From Streptomyces gardneri (lineage in GTDB: Bacteria; Actinomycetota; Actinomycetes; Streptomycetales; Streptomycetaceae): DNA of 64,000 bases. The DNA is taken from assembly GCF_006539185.1 (NCBI RefSeq), contig NZ_BJMN01000005.1:186001-250000 (forward strand). Reading direction: 5' to 3'. The notes below the pieces were generated by a model that did not search any database, was not told the origin of the DNA, and was given only the letters and a program-made list of their open reading frames with translations. Positions 1-9,782 of this stretch are shown in pieces. How positions within the stretch are numbered: position 1 is the stretch's first letter; every line of letters begins with the position of its first letter. Made by a program: the position numbers and the translations under genes.

Positions 1-127
1 GGCCCGGCGTCAGGACCGTCGTCCGGGTCAGCGGCACCTGGCGGCCGTGCGCCGGCCAGTCCGTCAGCCGCCGCCACACCTCGTCCGGCGGCAGCGACAC
101 GGTCCGCTCGACCCGGAAGAGGGTCAC
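1..127 (-). CDS. SRPBCC-family protein, N-terminal fragment
   Basis: The reverse strand reads from a GTG at 127 through the window edge, giving about 42 residues (starts MTLFRVERTV, then PPDEVWRRLTDWPAHG). The pattern of a short beta strand followed by a V-W-x-x-L-T-D-W helix is typical of SRPBCC/polyketide-cyclase-like hydrophobic-ligand-binding proteins. The start overlaps the stop of the DeoR gene (GTGA), so the two are probably co-translated. The rest of the gene lies outside the window, so function is not assignable beyond the fold. Confidence 0.6.
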   Translation of the reverse strand, partial: MTLFRVERTVSLPPDEVWRRLTDWPAHGRQVPLTRTTVLTPG

Positions 128-951
128 GCGGGCTCCTCGCCCGCCACCACGAGCCCCGGCAGGTGCTCGGCGACCTCGCCGCGCACCCCCTCGCCCAGGC
201 CGCGGTCCGTCACCCAGGTGTCCACCTCGCCGAGGTCGGCGAAGGAACTCAGGCCCACCGTCCCCCACTTGGTGTGGTCGGCGACCACCACCACCCGGCG
301 CGCCGAGCGCATCAGACACCGGTTGGTCTCCGCCTCCGCGAGGTTCGGCGTCGACAGGCCGGCCTCGACCGAGATGCCGTGCACTCCGAGGAAGAGCAGG
401 TCGAAGTGGAGCGAGCGGATCGCCCGGTCCGCCACCGCCCCGACCAGAGCGTCGGACGGGGTGCGCACCCCGCCCGTCAGGACGACGATCGGCGCCCCGC
501 GCCGCACCTCGCCCCCGCTGCCGGTCAGTTGCGCCTCGTGGAACACGTCCGCGACCCGCACCGAGTTCGTCACCACCGTCAGATCCGGCACGTCGAGGAG
601 CTGCCGGGCCAGCGCGTAGGTCGTCGTCCCGCCGGACAGGGCGATGGCCGTGCCCGGTGCGACCAGCGCCGCCGCGGCCCGCGCGATCTCGTCCTTGGCG
701 CTCGGTTCGAGCACCGACTTGGCCTCGAAGCCCGGCTCGTGGGTGCTCGCCTCGACCACCGGCACGGCCCCGCCGTGCACCTTCGCCAGCATGCCCTGCC
801 GGGCGAGCGCGTCCAGGTCGCGGCGGATCGTCATGTCCGAGACGTTCAGCCGGCGGGTCAGTTCGTTGACCCGTACACCACCGCGCCGCCGGACCTCGTC
901 GAGGATCAGGGCGCGCCGCTGCTCCGCGAGGAGGTTCTGGTTGTCAGTCAC
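124..951 (-). CDS. DeoR/GlpR-family transcriptional regulator
   Basis: A protein of 275 residues. An N-terminal DeoR winged helix-turn-helix (about residues 8-60, with NELTRRLNVSDMTIRRDLDAL) is followed by a DeoRC sugar-phosphate sensor domain with the GGTTTYALARQL and LFLGVHGI motifs. Members repress sugar or nucleoside catabolic operons and release DNA on binding a phosphorylated sugar. I chose the GTG at 951 because AAGGA lies about 10 bases upstream and the longer reading frame (to 1065) adds only low-complexity sequence. The downstream partner is the SRPBCC gene at the window edge. The ligand is not evident. Confidence 0.9.
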   Translation of the reverse strand: MTDNQNLLAEQRRALILDEVRRRGGVRVNELTRRLNVSDMTIRRDLDALARQGMLAKVHGGAVPVVEASTHEPGFEAKSVLEPSAKDEIARAAAALVAPGTAIALSGGTTTYALARQLLDVPDLTVVTNSVRVADVFHEAQLTGSGGEVRRGAPIVVLTGGVRTPSDALVGAVADRAIRSLHFDLLFLGVHGISVEAGLSTPNLAEAETNRCLMRSARRVVVVADHTKWGTVGLSSFADLGEVDTWVTDRGLGEGVRGEVAEHLPGLVVAGEEPA

Positions 952-1085
952 CGCCGGGGCCGGTCCTTCCGCAGGGGACGAGGGGATCAGTGTCGGATTC
1001 GGTGAGAGACCGTGCGTGGGCGCACGGCCGTCAGCGATCCTGTTTCCGACGTCGCATCCTCCCACTCAGAGAGGAAGTCCCCTAA

Positions 1086-3506
1086 GTGTCCCCTGCCACA
1101 CCCGCCCCGGAGACCGGGGGCGCGGCGCTCGAACTCCTCGTCCACGGAGTCGGCGGAGCCACCCCGCAGTCCATGCTGGACGACCCCAGGACCGTACGCG
1201 TCACCGGCGACGGCACCGCCGCCGTGTACCGGCGGACCGAGGATCTGGACGCCGAGGACCACCCCGAGCGGTACGCCGCGCGGCCGGTGCCGGAGGCGTA
1301 CTGCTGGTCCAACCTCACCTCCGGCGACGGCACCCGCGCCTTATGGCTGCTGCTCCTGCCGTTCATGGTCGTCAACCTGGCCCACTGGATGCGTCCGCCC
1401 GCCCAGGGCAGGCCGGGTCTCGTCCGGCTGTACGGCGTCCTCGTCCGGCTCGTCGCCCTCACCCTCACCGTGCTCCTCACCGCCGCGGCCTGCGAGGTCG
1501 CGCTCGATCTGACGGCCTGGCAGTGCGCGGGCACCTCGGCCTGTTCCGACGCGTACTCCTGGCTCGGTTTCCTCGCCGCCGACCGCGGCGGCTGGTGGTC
1601 CGCGCCGGGGCGCCGCCTCGCGCTCGCCGCGCTGGTGCCGACGGCGCTGGTCGTTCTGCTCTGGTACCTGTCCAACCGGACCTGGAGCGCGTACGAGGCC
1701 CAGCGCCCGCCCACCGGCCACGACGCCCCGGCGGCGCCGGGAGCCGCCCCGGCCGGGATCGGCCCCACCCCGGACGCGCCCGAGCCCGCCGCCGTACCCG
1801 AGCCCACTCCCGCCGTACCCGAGCCCACTCCCGTCGAGCTGCGCCCCGCGCTCGGGCGTCCCGGATTCTGGTACGGGCGGCGTCTCGTCGCCCGGCTCCG
1901 GGGCGCGCACACCGCCGCCGGCTTCCTCACCGTCGCCGCGGCCCTCACCACCGCCACCTCCCGCCACGACACCGGGGCGCGCGCGGCCGTCGGCCTCGCT
2001 CTCCAGGCCGCCCTCGTCGCCCTCGGCGCCACCGTCCTCTGGGTCGTCTGCCGACGGGGCCGCAGCGAGCGCCGCGTCGACCTGCGTGTCGAGCGCGCCC
2101 TCGTGTCCTGGCTGCCCTTCACCGCCCTCGGCGTGCTCGCGCTCACCGCCCTGCACGCCGGCTGGACCCGCCCCGGCTGGGTCTCCACCGGCACCCTCCC
2201 GGGAGACGCCGCCTTCGGCGCCCTCACCCTCGCCCAGGGCGGTCTCGTCGTCGCTCTCGGGGCGGTCGCCCTGCTCCTCCAGCGGCCCCGCAAGGACCCG
2301 CGCACCGCGCTGCGCGGGCTCGGCGGCCCCGCCGTCGCCATGCTCGCCTGCGCCCTCGCCGGGGTCATGTCCGGCGGCGTCGCCCAGCGCGTCGCCGACT
2401 GGCTCGACGGTGCGGGCGCGGGCCAGGGCCCCCGGATCGGCCCGCCCGTGCTGCTCAGCTGGCAGGCGTCCGTGATCCCCGTCCTGCTCCTGCTGCTGCT
2501 CGCGCCCGCCGCCCTCCTCGCCGTACGGACCGTGCTCGACGCCCGGCGGCTGCGGCCCGCGGTCGAGGCCGACTACGACGCCGAGGACGAACCGGACCCG
2601 GTCCGCACCGGCCGGATCGCGGCCGGCCGGGCCCGCGCGGGGCTCACCGACTCCGCGCCCGTCCTCGTCGGCGTCGTCTCCGGAGCGACCCTGCTCCTCG
2701 GGGCCGCGTCCGTCGTCGGCGCCTGGGCCAGCGGAAACGTCCCCGGCCGGGCCTTCGACGGCGCCCACCCGGCGATCGCCGCCACCGCGTCCACCGCCCA
2801 GGCCCTCGGCTCCTGGATGATCGGCTTCGGCTTCCTGCTCTTCGTGACCTGGGGCCGCCGCGCCTACAAGGACGCCTCGGCCCGCCGCACCATCGGCATC
2901 CTCTGGGACGTCGGCACCTTCTGGCCGCGCGCCGCCCACCCCTTCGCCCCGCCCTGCTACGCCGAACGGGCCGTCCCCGACCTCACCTGGCGCATGATCA
3001 CCTGGACCCGCCGCACCGGCGGCCGGCTCGTCATCTCCGGCCACTCCCAGGGCAGCGTCCTCGCCGCGGCCGCCGTCTGGCAGCTGCCGCCTGCCACCCG
3101 CGGCCGGGTCGCACTGCTCACCTACGGCTCACCCCTGGAGCGGCTCTACGGACGCTGGTTCCCCGCCTACTTCGGCCCCGAGGCGCTCCGGGGCCTCCAC
3201 CGCACGATCGACTGCTGGAGCAACCTCCACCGCGCCACCGACCCCATCGGCGGCCCCGTCCGCGTACCCGCGGAGGCGGACCGGCCGGCCGTCGACGCGG
3301 ACGTGCTCCTCGACCCCGTCGCGTACGGCCGCACACGCGAACACCCGCTGCCGGAACCGATCCTGGGCCACTCCGACTACCAGGCGGACCCGGAGTTCGC
3401 CCGAAGGCGCTCCGCCCTCCTCGACCGGCTGCTGCCCGCCGTCCCGAGCCAGCGCGACCCGAACTCCCCCGACCGTCAGGGCAGTTCGGGCAGGTCTTCC
3501 GGATAG
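1086..3506 (+). CDS. Large integral membrane protein with lipase-like GHSQG motif
   Basis: An 806-residue protein. The N-terminus has a hydrolase-like [11 protein letters not shown] segment. The centre carries many hydrophobic helices (around residues 88-105, 120-140, 175-195, 270-300, 320-500) and a Pro/Ala-rich loop with a VPEPTP repeat near residues 235-250. The C-terminal third has a nucleophile elbow, ISGHSQGS, with Ser near 654, as in alpha/beta hydrolases acting at membranes. Substrate is unknown. The GTG start has GAGGAAG about 10 bases upstream. Leu86 is encoded by the rare codon TTA (1341-1343), so translation may depend on the bldA tRNA. The last 31 bases overlap the convergent gene. 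Confidence 0.8.
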   Translation: MSPATPAPETGGAALELLVHGVGGATPQSMLDDPRTVRVTGDGTAAVYRRTEDLDAEDHPERYAARPVPEAYCWSNLTSGDGTRALWLLLLPFMVVNLAHWMRPPAQGRPGLVRLYGVLVRLVALTLTVLLTAAACEVALDLTAWQCAGTSACSDAYSWLGFLAADRGGWWSAPGRRLALAALVPTALVVLLWYLSNRTWSAYEAQRPPTGHDAPAAPGAAPAGIGPTPDAPEPAAVPEPTPAVPEPTPVELRPALGRPGFWYGRRLVARLRGAHTAAGFLTVAAALTTATSRHDTGARAAVGLALQAALVALGATVLWVVCRRGRSERRVDLRVERALVSWLPFTALGVLALTALHAGWTRPGWVSTGTLPGDAAFGALTLAQGGLVVALGAVALLLQRPRKDPRTALRGLGGPAVAMLACALAGVMSGGVAQRVADWLDGAGAGQGPRIGPPVLLSWQASVIPVLLLLLLAPAALLAVRTVLDARRLRPAVEADYDAEDEPDPVRTGRIAAGRARAGLTDSAPVLVGVVSGATLLLGAASVVGAWASGNVPGRAFDGAHPAIAATASTAQALGSWMIGFGFLLFVTWGRRAYKDASARRTIGILWDVGTFWPRAAHPFAPPCYAERAVPDLTWRMITWTRRTGGRLVISGHSQGSVLAAAAVWQLPPATRGRVALLTYGSPLERLYGRWFPAYFGPEALRGLHRTIDCWSNLHRATDPIGGPVRVPAEADRPAVDADVLLDPVAYGRTREHPLPEPILGHSDYQADPEFARRRSALLDRLLPAVPSQRDPNSPDRQGSSGRSSG

Positions 3507-5887
3507 AGCAGGGTCAGGTCGTCCGTGCTCGGCTCGGCGAGCGCGGCGACCCGGCCCGCGTGCCGCTCCACCATCGACTCGAAGGTCTGCCGGGCCGTTC
3601 GGCCGTTGCCGAAGGCCGGGCCCTTCGGCAGCTTCGTGAAGTACGTCAGAAGCGCCTCGTCCGTGCCCGGCACGAGCCGGTACTCGTGCTCGTCGGCCTG
3701 CTGGCCCACGATCCGCAGGAGCTCGTCCGGTGCGTAGTCACCGAAGCTGATGGTCCGTGAGAAACGGCTGGCCACACCGGGGTTGACCGTGAGGAAGCGC
3801 TCCATCTCCGCCGTGTACCCGGCGACGATGACGACCACCGCGTCCCGGTGGTCCTCCATCAGCTTCACCAGCGTGTCGATCGCCTCACGGCCGAAGTCCC
3901 GGCCGGAGTCCTCCGGCGACAGGGCGTAGGCCTCGTCGACGAACAGCACGCCGCCGCGCGCCCGGTCGAAGGCCTCCTGAGTACGGATCGCGGTCGAGCC
4001 GATGTGCTCGCCGACCAGGTCCACCCGGGAGACCTCCACCAGGTGGCCCCGCTCCAGGACGCCGAGGGAGGCGAGGATCTCGCCGTAGAGCCGGGCCACG
4101 GTCGTCTTGCCGGTGCCGGGGTTGCCGGTGAAGACCAGATGGCGGCGGACCGAGGCCGCCTTCAGGCCCGCCTCCTGACGCCGGCGCCCCACCTCGATCA
4201 TGTTGGTGAGCGTCCGCACCTCGTGCTTGACGCTCTCCAGGCCCACCAGCGCGTCCAGTTCACCGAGCACGTCGTGCGAGGAACGGGCCTCGGGGACGGG
4301 CGCCGTGGCCACCTGCGGGGCGGCGACGGGCTGGGTACGGGGCGAGGGGACCGCCCCGAGGAGCCCCGCCGACTGTGTGGCCGTCAGGACGGTGCCGCCG
4401 TCGGGCACGGAGGAGCGGACCGCGCTCTCGTCACTGGTGCAGTCCTCCGCGACCGCGCCCTCCTCCGGGAACTCGTACCCGCCGCGCGCGCACCGCTCCG
4501 TACGGCACTTGCGCAGGCTCGTCCGGCAGCCGTCCGTGACGTGGAAGCCGTATCCGCCGCTGCCCGTGACCCGGCAGCCGTGGAAGGAGCCGCGGCCCTC
4601 GGCCGACACGTAGAAACCGGCCTCCGCGGGGGAGGTGACCGTGCACCGGTCGATCGTCGGGTCGGCGCCCTTGGTGACGATGACCCCGGTCTGCACGGCG
4701 TCGATCGTGCACCCCGCCAGGGTGCCGCCGCTGCCGTGGTCCCGGAACCAGGCACCCGTGGACGCCTCCCGGATCCGGCAGTCGTCGAGCTGCGCCGTCG
4801 CCCCGTCGCTCACCGACACCGCCGTGTTCCGCACCTGCGACAGATCGCTGTCGACCACGTCCACGCGCGAGCCACGGTCGAGGACGAAGAGCGCGTCCGG
4901 CACGTCGTGCACCCGGCAGGCGTCGAGGACGACGGTCGCGCCGTCGCTCACCCACACCGCCGGGTAGTCGCCCGTGCTGTCGTGGATCTCGCACTGGTTG
5001 GCGTCCACGCGCGTGCCCGGGTCCCACACCGACAGGCCGTTGCGGCCGAAACGGCGGACCGTCGACCGGGTCAGCGTCAGCACCGAGCGCGAGCGCAGGT
5101 CGACCGCGTTCTCCGGGACGTCGTGGATGTCGCAGTCCGAGAGCGTGAGGACCGCGTCCGTGTCGAGGGTGATGCCGTCCGCCGACGTGCGGTGCACCGA
5201 CGAGTCCGTGAGGTGCGCGGTGGCGCGGGCCGCGATCTGCAGTCCGGCGCCCTTGATCTCGTAGATCTCGCAGCCGAGGCCCTCGAGGCCGCTGCCCTCT
5301 CCGGTGACCGCGATCCCGGCGCCGGAGGCATGGTGCACCCGGCAGCGCTCCAGGCGCGGATGCGCCCCGCCGCGCACCGAGACGCCGGCCTGGCCGGCGG
5401 AGACCACCTCGCACTCCTCGAAGACCCCGCCCGCGCCGTCGACGACGGCGATGCCGACCCCGGCCGGGTTGTCGATCGTGCAGCGGCGGACCGTCGGGCG
5501 GGCGGCGCCCCGCACCTCGATCCCGGCGGCCGAGCGGGTCATGATCCGCAGGTCGAGCAGCTCGGGCGTGCCGTCCTCGACGAGCAGCGCGGGCGCGGCG
5601 ACGTCCTGCCCCTCGATGTGCAGGTCCTGGACGGTGACGGAGGCGCGCACGGTCAGCGCCACCCCGTCCGGCGGCGCGATCCGCACCGAGCCGACCGACC
5701 CCTCGGGCCCCCGGAGCGTCACGGCGCGCCGCATGACGAGGTTCTCCCGGTAGGTGCCGGGCGCGACCGTCAGGACGTCCCCGTCGCTCGCGGCCTCCAG
5801 GGCGGCGGCGAGAGAGGCGTACTCACCCGTGCGGCGCCGCCACCGCGATGTGCCGGTGTGCGTCACCTGGACCGTGCCCTGTGCCAT
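3476..5887 (-). CDS. Right-handed beta-helix protein fused to a CbxX/EccA-type AAA+ ATPase
   Basis: An 803-residue protein. Residues about 15-480 are pectate-lyase-like beta-helix repeats: an [19 protein letters not shown] opening, then many turns ending in 'C.V', 'C.I' or 'C.IH' rungs. Residues about 545-800 are an AAA+ module of the CbbX/EccA family: [14 protein letters not shown], Walker [10 protein letters not shown] near 588, Walker [11 protein letters not shown] near 648, and the [12 protein letters not shown] sensor-2 region. EccA ATPases serve type VII secretion, CbbX remodels Rubisco, and many Streptomyces homologues are unassigned. The ATG at 5887 follows a GGGGGCAGGG stretch. The beta-helix may present a substrate or surface to the ATPase; that is inference. 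Confidence 0.85.
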   Translation of the reverse strand: MAQGTVQVTHTGTSRWRRRTGEYASLAAALEAASDGDVLTVAPGTYRENLVMRRAVTLRGPEGSVGSVRIAPPDGVALTVRASVTVQDLHIEGQDVAAPALLVEDGTPELLDLRIMTRSAAGIEVRGAARPTVRRCTIDNPAGVGIAVVDGAGGVFEECEVVSAGQAGVSVRGGAHPRLERCRVHHASGAGIAVTGEGSGLEGLGCEIYEIKGAGLQIAARATAHLTDSSVHRTSADGITLDTDAVLTLSDCDIHDVPENAVDLRSRSVLTLTRSTVRRFGRNGLSVWDPGTRVDANQCEIHDSTGDYPAVWVSDGATVVLDACRVHDVPDALFVLDRGSRVDVVDSDLSQVRNTAVSVSDGATAQLDDCRIREASTGAWFRDHGSGGTLAGCTIDAVQTGVIVTKGADPTIDRCTVTSPAEAGFYVSAEGRGSFHGCRVTGSGGYGFHVTDGCRTSLRKCRTERCARGGYEFPEEGAVAEDCTSDESAVRSSVPDGGTVLTATQSAGLLGAVPSPRTQPVAAPQVATAPVPEARSSHDVLGELDALVGLESVKHEVRTLTNMIEVGRRRQEAGLKAASVRRHLVFTGNPGTGKTTVARLYGEILASLGVLERGHLVEVSRVDLVGEHIGSTAIRTQEAFDRARGGVLFVDEAYALSPEDSGRDFGREAIDTLVKLMEDHRDAVVVIVAGYTAEMERFLTVNPGVASRFSRTISFGDYAPDELLRIVGQQADEHEYRLVPGTDEALLTYFTKLPKGPAFGNGRTARQTFESMVERHAGRVAALAEPSTDDLTLLYPEDLPELP

Positions 5888-6012
5888 GGGTGTGCCCTGC
5901 CCCCGCCTGATGCCTCGCCGCTGAACCGATGCCCCACCGTAGCGCGCGCGGCGGGTCGGGGATGACGGGTCGTGAGGGCTTACCCGTACGGGGAACGGGG
6001 GAGGGGTACGGG

Positions 6013-6621
6013 TCAGCTGCCGGTGTCCGCGCGGCCCCAGTCGGGGCCGGCCGAGGCCCACGCGCGGTCCAGGCGCGCGTACCGCCGCAGGACGAGACGG
6101 CGGACGGCGAGACGGCGGACCGTCTCCACCAGCAGACCGGCGAGGAGCGCGGCCATCAGGCCGGCGATGAGCGTGTGCGCGCGGGCCGTGGAGGCCGGCA
6201 TCGGCGGCGACACCGGGCGCCCGTCGCGGTCGGTCCACAGGGGGAAGACGTCCCCCGGAGCGGAGTGCCGCCGCGCCGTGGGCACCGTTCCCGTCCGGAT
6301 CGTGCCGTCGGGGGCGGTCCAGCGCGCCACGACGGACCGGCGCAGCCGCTGCTCCCCGGCGGTCTCGGTCGTCCGGGGGCCGCTCGCCGGCCCGTCGGCG
6401 AGACGCACGACCCGGGCCGTCGTCGGCAGCCGCTGCTCCTGCTGCGTCCGGACCGCGCGCTGGAGCGAGGCGCTCGCGGACGAGGTCGCGGCCCAGCCGG
6501 CCAGGGGCACGAGGAGGCAGAGGAGCGCGGCCGCCGTGAGGGCGACCCACGCCTCGACCAGGTCCGTGGTCCGGCGGAGTGGGTTGCGCCGCCAGCGCCA
6601 GACTCCGGTGGCCGCACGCAC
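6013..6621 (-). CDS. Rv1733c-like two-TM membrane protein
   Basis: A 202-residue protein starting at GTG with GAGGGGG upstream. It begins [20 protein letters not shown], the signature of the actinobacterial Rv1733c family. One membrane helix lies at about residues 24-46 and a second near 148-168. Between them is an extracytoplasmic domain containing [16 protein letters not shown]. Rv1733c is a dormancy-regulon antigen of unknown biochemical role in mycobacteria, and the Streptomyces homologues are uncharacterised. It is probably read independently of the beta-helix ATPase gene 125 bases downstream. Confidence 0.8.
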   Translation of the reverse strand: MRAATGVWRWRRNPLRRTTDLVEAWVALTAAALLCLLVPLAGWAATSSASASLQRAVRTQQEQRLPTTARVVRLADGPASGPRTTETAGEQRLRRSVVARWTAPDGTIRTGTVPTARRHSAPGDVFPLWTDRDGRPVSPPMPASTARAHTLIAGLMAALLAGLLVETVRRLAVRRLVLRRYARLDRAWASAGPDWGRADTGS

Positions 6622-6702
6622 GTCAGGACCCCCTCGTTGTTCGCCGCTGCTCCAACGAGTGTGCCCCGGGCAGGCGTTCCCCGCCTGTCGGGCGCCCGGA
6701 CC

Positions 6703-7527
6703 TCAGTCGAGGATCTTCACGGGGTCGCCGACCCGGACCGTGCCGCGGTGCTCGGGGACGAGGTTCTGGCCGAAGATGGCGCGGCCGTCCAGCCTGCGGT
6801 GCTTGGCGAGGGTGCGCAGCGGCTCCTTGCCCCGCTCGGCGGTGGACTGGTTCGTCGTGGTGACGACGCAGCGCCCGCAGGGCCTGGCGACGCGGAAGGT
6901 GACCTCGCCGACGGCGAGCCGGGTCCAGCCGTCCTCCGCCCACGGCTCGGTCCCCTCGATCACGAGGTTCGGCCGGAACCTGTTCATCGGCAGGGGGCCC
7001 TCGTGGGCGTGGTCACCGGCCTCGATGAGGGCGTTGAGGGCGTCGAGCGAGGCGGTGGCGGTGGCGAGCAGCGGATAGCCGTCCGCGAAGCTCACCGTCT
7101 CGCCGGGCAGCGCGTACGCGGGGTCGACCGGCCGCCGGTGCTCGGGCGCGTCCATGTGGAAGAGCCGGGCGTCGGTCTCCAGGTACGCGGAGAGCCAGGC
7201 GGTCGCCTCGTCGTCGGCCGGGACCGCCTCCACGTACTTGTCGAAGATCTCTACTGTGGCGGTGGCCGTGGGGGACGGCACCGCGACCTCCAGCCTCGGC
7301 AGGCCGGGCGCGGACAGCGCGACGCCGCCGTCCGCCAGGAGCTCCGCCGTGGCCAACGCCATCCGGGGGTGACGGCGTTGGGTCACGACCTTGCCCGTGG
7401 CGTCGACGACGGTCCACCGGCGGTCCCCGGCGAGCCCCCAGGGCTCCACCTCGGCCTCCGTGGGCGCCAGAGCGCGCATGGCCTTCACCGGGTGGACGTG
7501 GACGGAGCGGAGTACAGGAGTGGACAT
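6703..7527 (-). CDS. MOSC domain protein (YcbX-like)
   Basis: A 274-residue protein. The N-terminal MOSC beta-barrel domain (MSTPVLRSVHVHPVKAM, GLAGDRRWTVVD) is followed by the MOSC domain with NRFRPNLVIEG, PCGRCVVTT and the terminal GDPVKIL. The Cys in PCGRC is the expected molybdenum-cofactor/sulfur ligand. Such proteins act in molybdopterin-dependent detoxification of N-hydroxylated compounds or in sulfur transfer. The ATG is preceded by AGGATGACGGT. It is monocistronic by spacing. The exact reaction is not deducible. Confidence 0.9.
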   Translation of the reverse strand: MSTPVLRSVHVHPVKAMRALAPTEAEVEPWGLAGDRRWTVVDATGKVVTQRRHPRMALATAELLADGGVALSAPGLPRLEVAVPSPTATATVEIFDKYVEAVPADDEATAWLSAYLETDARLFHMDAPEHRRPVDPAYALPGETVSFADGYPLLATATASLDALNALIEAGDHAHEGPLPMNRFRPNLVIEGTEPWAEDGWTRLAVGEVTFRVARPCGRCVVTTTNQSTAERGKEPLRTLAKHRRLDGRAIFGQNLVPEHRGTVRVGDPVKILD

Positions 7528-7580
7528 ACCGTCATCCTGCCAGCCGCCCCGGTCCTCGTCGGCCGGTTATTCCGCCCCTG

Positions 7581-8084
7581 TCAGTAACCCCCGCCCTGGT
7601 AGGGGCGGTTGTACGGGTCGTTGTACATCGGCGCCGCGGGGGCCGGGGCCGGCATGGGCCGCGGGGCCGCCGGGCGCATCGCCTCGTACCCGGAGGCGGC
7701 CGGGCGGGGCTGCTGCGGGTACCCGTTGCCCTGGTAGCCGCGCGGGGCCACCGGCTGCTGCGGGATGTACGGGGTGGGGGCGTGCTGGAGCGGTGCGGGG
7801 GCCATCTGCGGGGAGGGCTGCGGATAGCCGTACCCACCGCCGCCGTAGGCGGGGGCGGGGTGCGGGGTGGGCGCCGCCGGGAGGGCGGGCAGGGCCGCGG
7901 GGAGCGCCGGCAGATAGGAGCCGCTCACGGGGAAGCTGCTGCCGGTGTCGTAGGCGGCGGGCACTCGGATCGGGGCGATCTGAGGCGTGCCCCGCTCCGC
8001 GACCAGGGAGTCGTAGATCGGGGTGTCCGGGAAGGACGGCGCGGTGTGGTAACCGCCTCCATAGGTGGAGCGGGGGGAGGTCAT
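7581..8084 (-). CDS. Pro/Gly/Tyr-rich conserved Streptomyces protein (DUF6643-like)
   Basis: A 167-residue protein. The conserved N-terminal block reads MTSPRSTYGGGYHTAPSFP, then DTPIYDSLVAERGTPQIAP. The rest is low-complexity Pro/Ala/Tyr/Gly with QQP and GGGY elements, suggesting a disordered protein. I recall this family as DUF6643, with no known function. An earlier start at 8189 is possible but would add unconserved sequence. There is no clear Shine-Dalgarno before the chosen ATG at 8084; an AT-rich TTAACTTAT sits just upstream, so a leaderless or weakly led transcript is possible. Confidence 0.75.
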   Translation of the reverse strand: MTSPRSTYGGGYHTAPSFPDTPIYDSLVAERGTPQIAPIRVPAAYDTGSSFPVSGSYLPALPAALPALPAAPTPHPAPAYGGGGYGYPQPSPQMAPAPLQHAPTPYIPQQPVAPRGYQGNGYPQQPRPAASGYEAMRPAAPRPMPAPAPAAPMYNDPYNRPYQGGGY

Positions 8085-8401
8085 GGCACATAAGTTAAGC
8101 CCACGATGTGCTGGTTGGGGAGCCTGATTAGAGGGTTGTTTGACGGGCTTCGTGAAGAGGTGGATCCCTAATCCGAGCGAACGTGACAAAAACGGGCGGC
8201 GCCGAGGGCCAAGATCATGTAAAAGCCGAGTTCGGAGGGGGTTACCGGCGGGTCGCGGTCACGTGGGGCCCGTTGTGTACGGCGGCGTGAAGAACGCATA
8301 AAGAAAAGATGCCGGGAAGGGGTGGGAGAAGTGATCATGGGCATGCTTAAGCGTCAATCCATGGCGGCCAGGTCACCTGTGTACGCGCCGAATTGACGGC
8401 G
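8085..8401. other. Intergenic region between convergent-side genes
   Basis: A 317-base gap. It contains the upstream region of the DUF6643-like gene on the minus strand, including AT-rich tracts unusual for this window (8092-8150), and a possible 21-codon ORF on the plus strand near its right end. I see no tRNA, riboswitch or clear terminator here. Confidence 0.5.
8331..8396 (+). CDS. Possible 21-residue peptide
   Basis: A GTG at 8331 (or ATG at 8337 or 8342) opens a short frame ending at TGA 8394-8396. The peptide includes MLKRQSMAARSPVYAPN. GGGTGGGAGAAG lies just upstream and could serve as a ribosome site. The peptide is basic with no membrane segment. It is unrecognised and could equally be chance; only conservation in other Streptomyces would settle it. 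Confidence 0.25.
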   Translation: MIMGMLKRQSMAARSPVYAPN

Positions 8402-9724
8402 TTACTCCCCGTGTCGGGAATCGTAATTACCGGCGTACGTACGCCCCTTCCACGCCGCCCCGCGGCCCCGGTAGTGCTGCACGGCCGAGTCCACGGTCAT
8501 CAGGAGATAGAGGAGTGCGGTGAGGGGGAGCAGCGGCGCCGGCCATAGTGGCTGGCGGTAGTAGCGGAGCATCGGCAGGTACGTGCCCGCCATGACCGCC
8601 CAGGCCGTGCCGCCCGCCCAGGCCGCCGGCGCGTTCCCCGTCACCGCGCCCGCCACCAGGGCCACGGGCGGCACGAGGTAGATCACGACGAGGCCCGCCA
8701 CCGTCCCCGCGAGCACCAGCGGGCTGTAGCGCAGCTGTGCGTACGCGCTCCTCGACACCATCCGCCACAGCTCGCCGAGGCCCGGGTAGGGGCGGATGCT
8801 GTCGACCCGCTCCGCGAGCCCCAGCCAGATCCGGCCGCCCGACCGCCGTACCGCCCGCGCCAGCGACACGTCGTCGATCACCGCCCGCCGGATCACCTCC
8901 GGCACCCCGGCCGCCACCGCCGTCTCCGTCCGCAGCAGCACGCAGCCGCCCGCCGCCGCCGTCGCGCGGGGCCGCGCCCGGTTGATCCAGCGGAAGGGGT
9001 AGAGCTGCGCGAAGAAGTAGACGAACGCGGGCACGACCAGCCGCTCCCAGCGGCTCGCCACGCGCAGCCGGGCCATCTGCGAGACCAGGTCCAGGTCGTG
9101 TGTCCGTGCCGCCGCGACGAGCAGTCGGAGACTGTCCGGCTCGTGGGCGATGTCCGCGTCCGTCAGGAGCAGGAACTCCGGCTCACGCGCGCGTGCCAGG
9201 GCGATGCCGTGGCGCAGCGCCCACAGTTTCCCCGTCCAGCCGGGCTCCGGCTCGCCCGGTGACACGACGGTCAGCGGCAGCCCACCGCGTGGCCGTCCGA
9301 CGCGCACAGCCCGGGGCTCGGCCGGTCCACCGGCCGGCTCGGCGTCTCCGCCCGCCGACTCGGCCGGGTCGCGGTCCAGGACGGTCGGCCCGCGCCGGCG
9401 CTCGGCGGTCGCCCCGTACCGCTCCGCCAGTTCGGCGGCGAGACGACCCGTGCCGTCCGTGCTGCCGTCGTCGACCAGGATCACCTCGGCCTCGCCGGGA
9501 TAGTCCTGCGCCAGCAGCGACGGCAGGCTCAGGGGCAGCACCTCGGCCTCGTCCCGCGCCGGTACGACGACCACCACCCGCGGCCACCCGCCTCCGGCGT
9601 GCGCCGCACGGTCCTCGTCGGCCGGCGGTAGACGCTGGTCCGTGCGCCAGAAGAAGCCCTGGCCGAGCAGCAGCCAGAGCCAGGCGGCCAGGGAAGCGAT
9701 CGCGAACCAGACAAGGGGGTCCAT
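8402..9724 (-). CDS. Family 2 glycosyltransferase, HpnB-like
   Basis: A 440-residue membrane protein. An N-terminal membrane helix is followed by a GT-A domain (VVVVVPARDEAEVLPLSLPS, VILVDDGSTDGTG, LLTDADIAHEPDS with the metal-binding DxD-type acid pair). Then comes the RRAVIDDVSLARAVRRSGGRIWLGL block and three to four C-terminal membrane helices. The architecture fits the hopene-associated glycosyltransferase HpnB family, although no other hopanoid gene is nearby. I chose the ATG at 9724 (MDPLVWFAIAS) so the protein starts at its first helix; an alternative start at 9766 would nearly abut the divergent racemase gene. The acceptor is unknown. Confidence 0.85.
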   Translation of the reverse strand: MDPLVWFAIASLAAWLWLLLGQGFFWRTDQRLPPADEDRAAHAGGGWPRVVVVVPARDEAEVLPLSLPSLLAQDYPGEAEVILVDDGSTDGTGRLAAELAERYGATAERRRGPTVLDRDPAESAGGDAEPAGGPAEPRAVRVGRPRGGLPLTVVSPGEPEPGWTGKLWALRHGIALARAREPEFLLLTDADIAHEPDSLRLLVAAARTHDLDLVSQMARLRVASRWERLVVPAFVYFFAQLYPFRWINRARPRATAAAGGCVLLRTETAVAAGVPEVIRRAVIDDVSLARAVRRSGGRIWLGLAERVDSIRPYPGLGELWRMVSRSAYAQLRYSPLVLAGTVAGLVVIYLVPPVALVAGAVTGNAPAAWAGGTAWAVMAGTYLPMLRYYRQPLWPAPLLPLTALLYLLMTVDSAVQHYRGRGAAWKGRTYAGNYDSRHGE

Positions 9725-9782
9725 TCGCCGCAGTCTGCCCCAGATCGCCGGGCGCGCAAGGCCCATCGGCTAGGGTGACCGG

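Noticed and set aside
644..3760. A 1,038-codon plus-strand frame
   Set aside because: Arg/Pro-rich translation without motifs. It overlaps the DeoR gene and the membrane hydrolase-like gene, both well supported.
3848..5965. A 705-codon plus-strand frame antisense to the beta-helix ATPase
   Set aside because: Its translation has no motif, and the minus strand has Walker A/B and beta-helix repeats.
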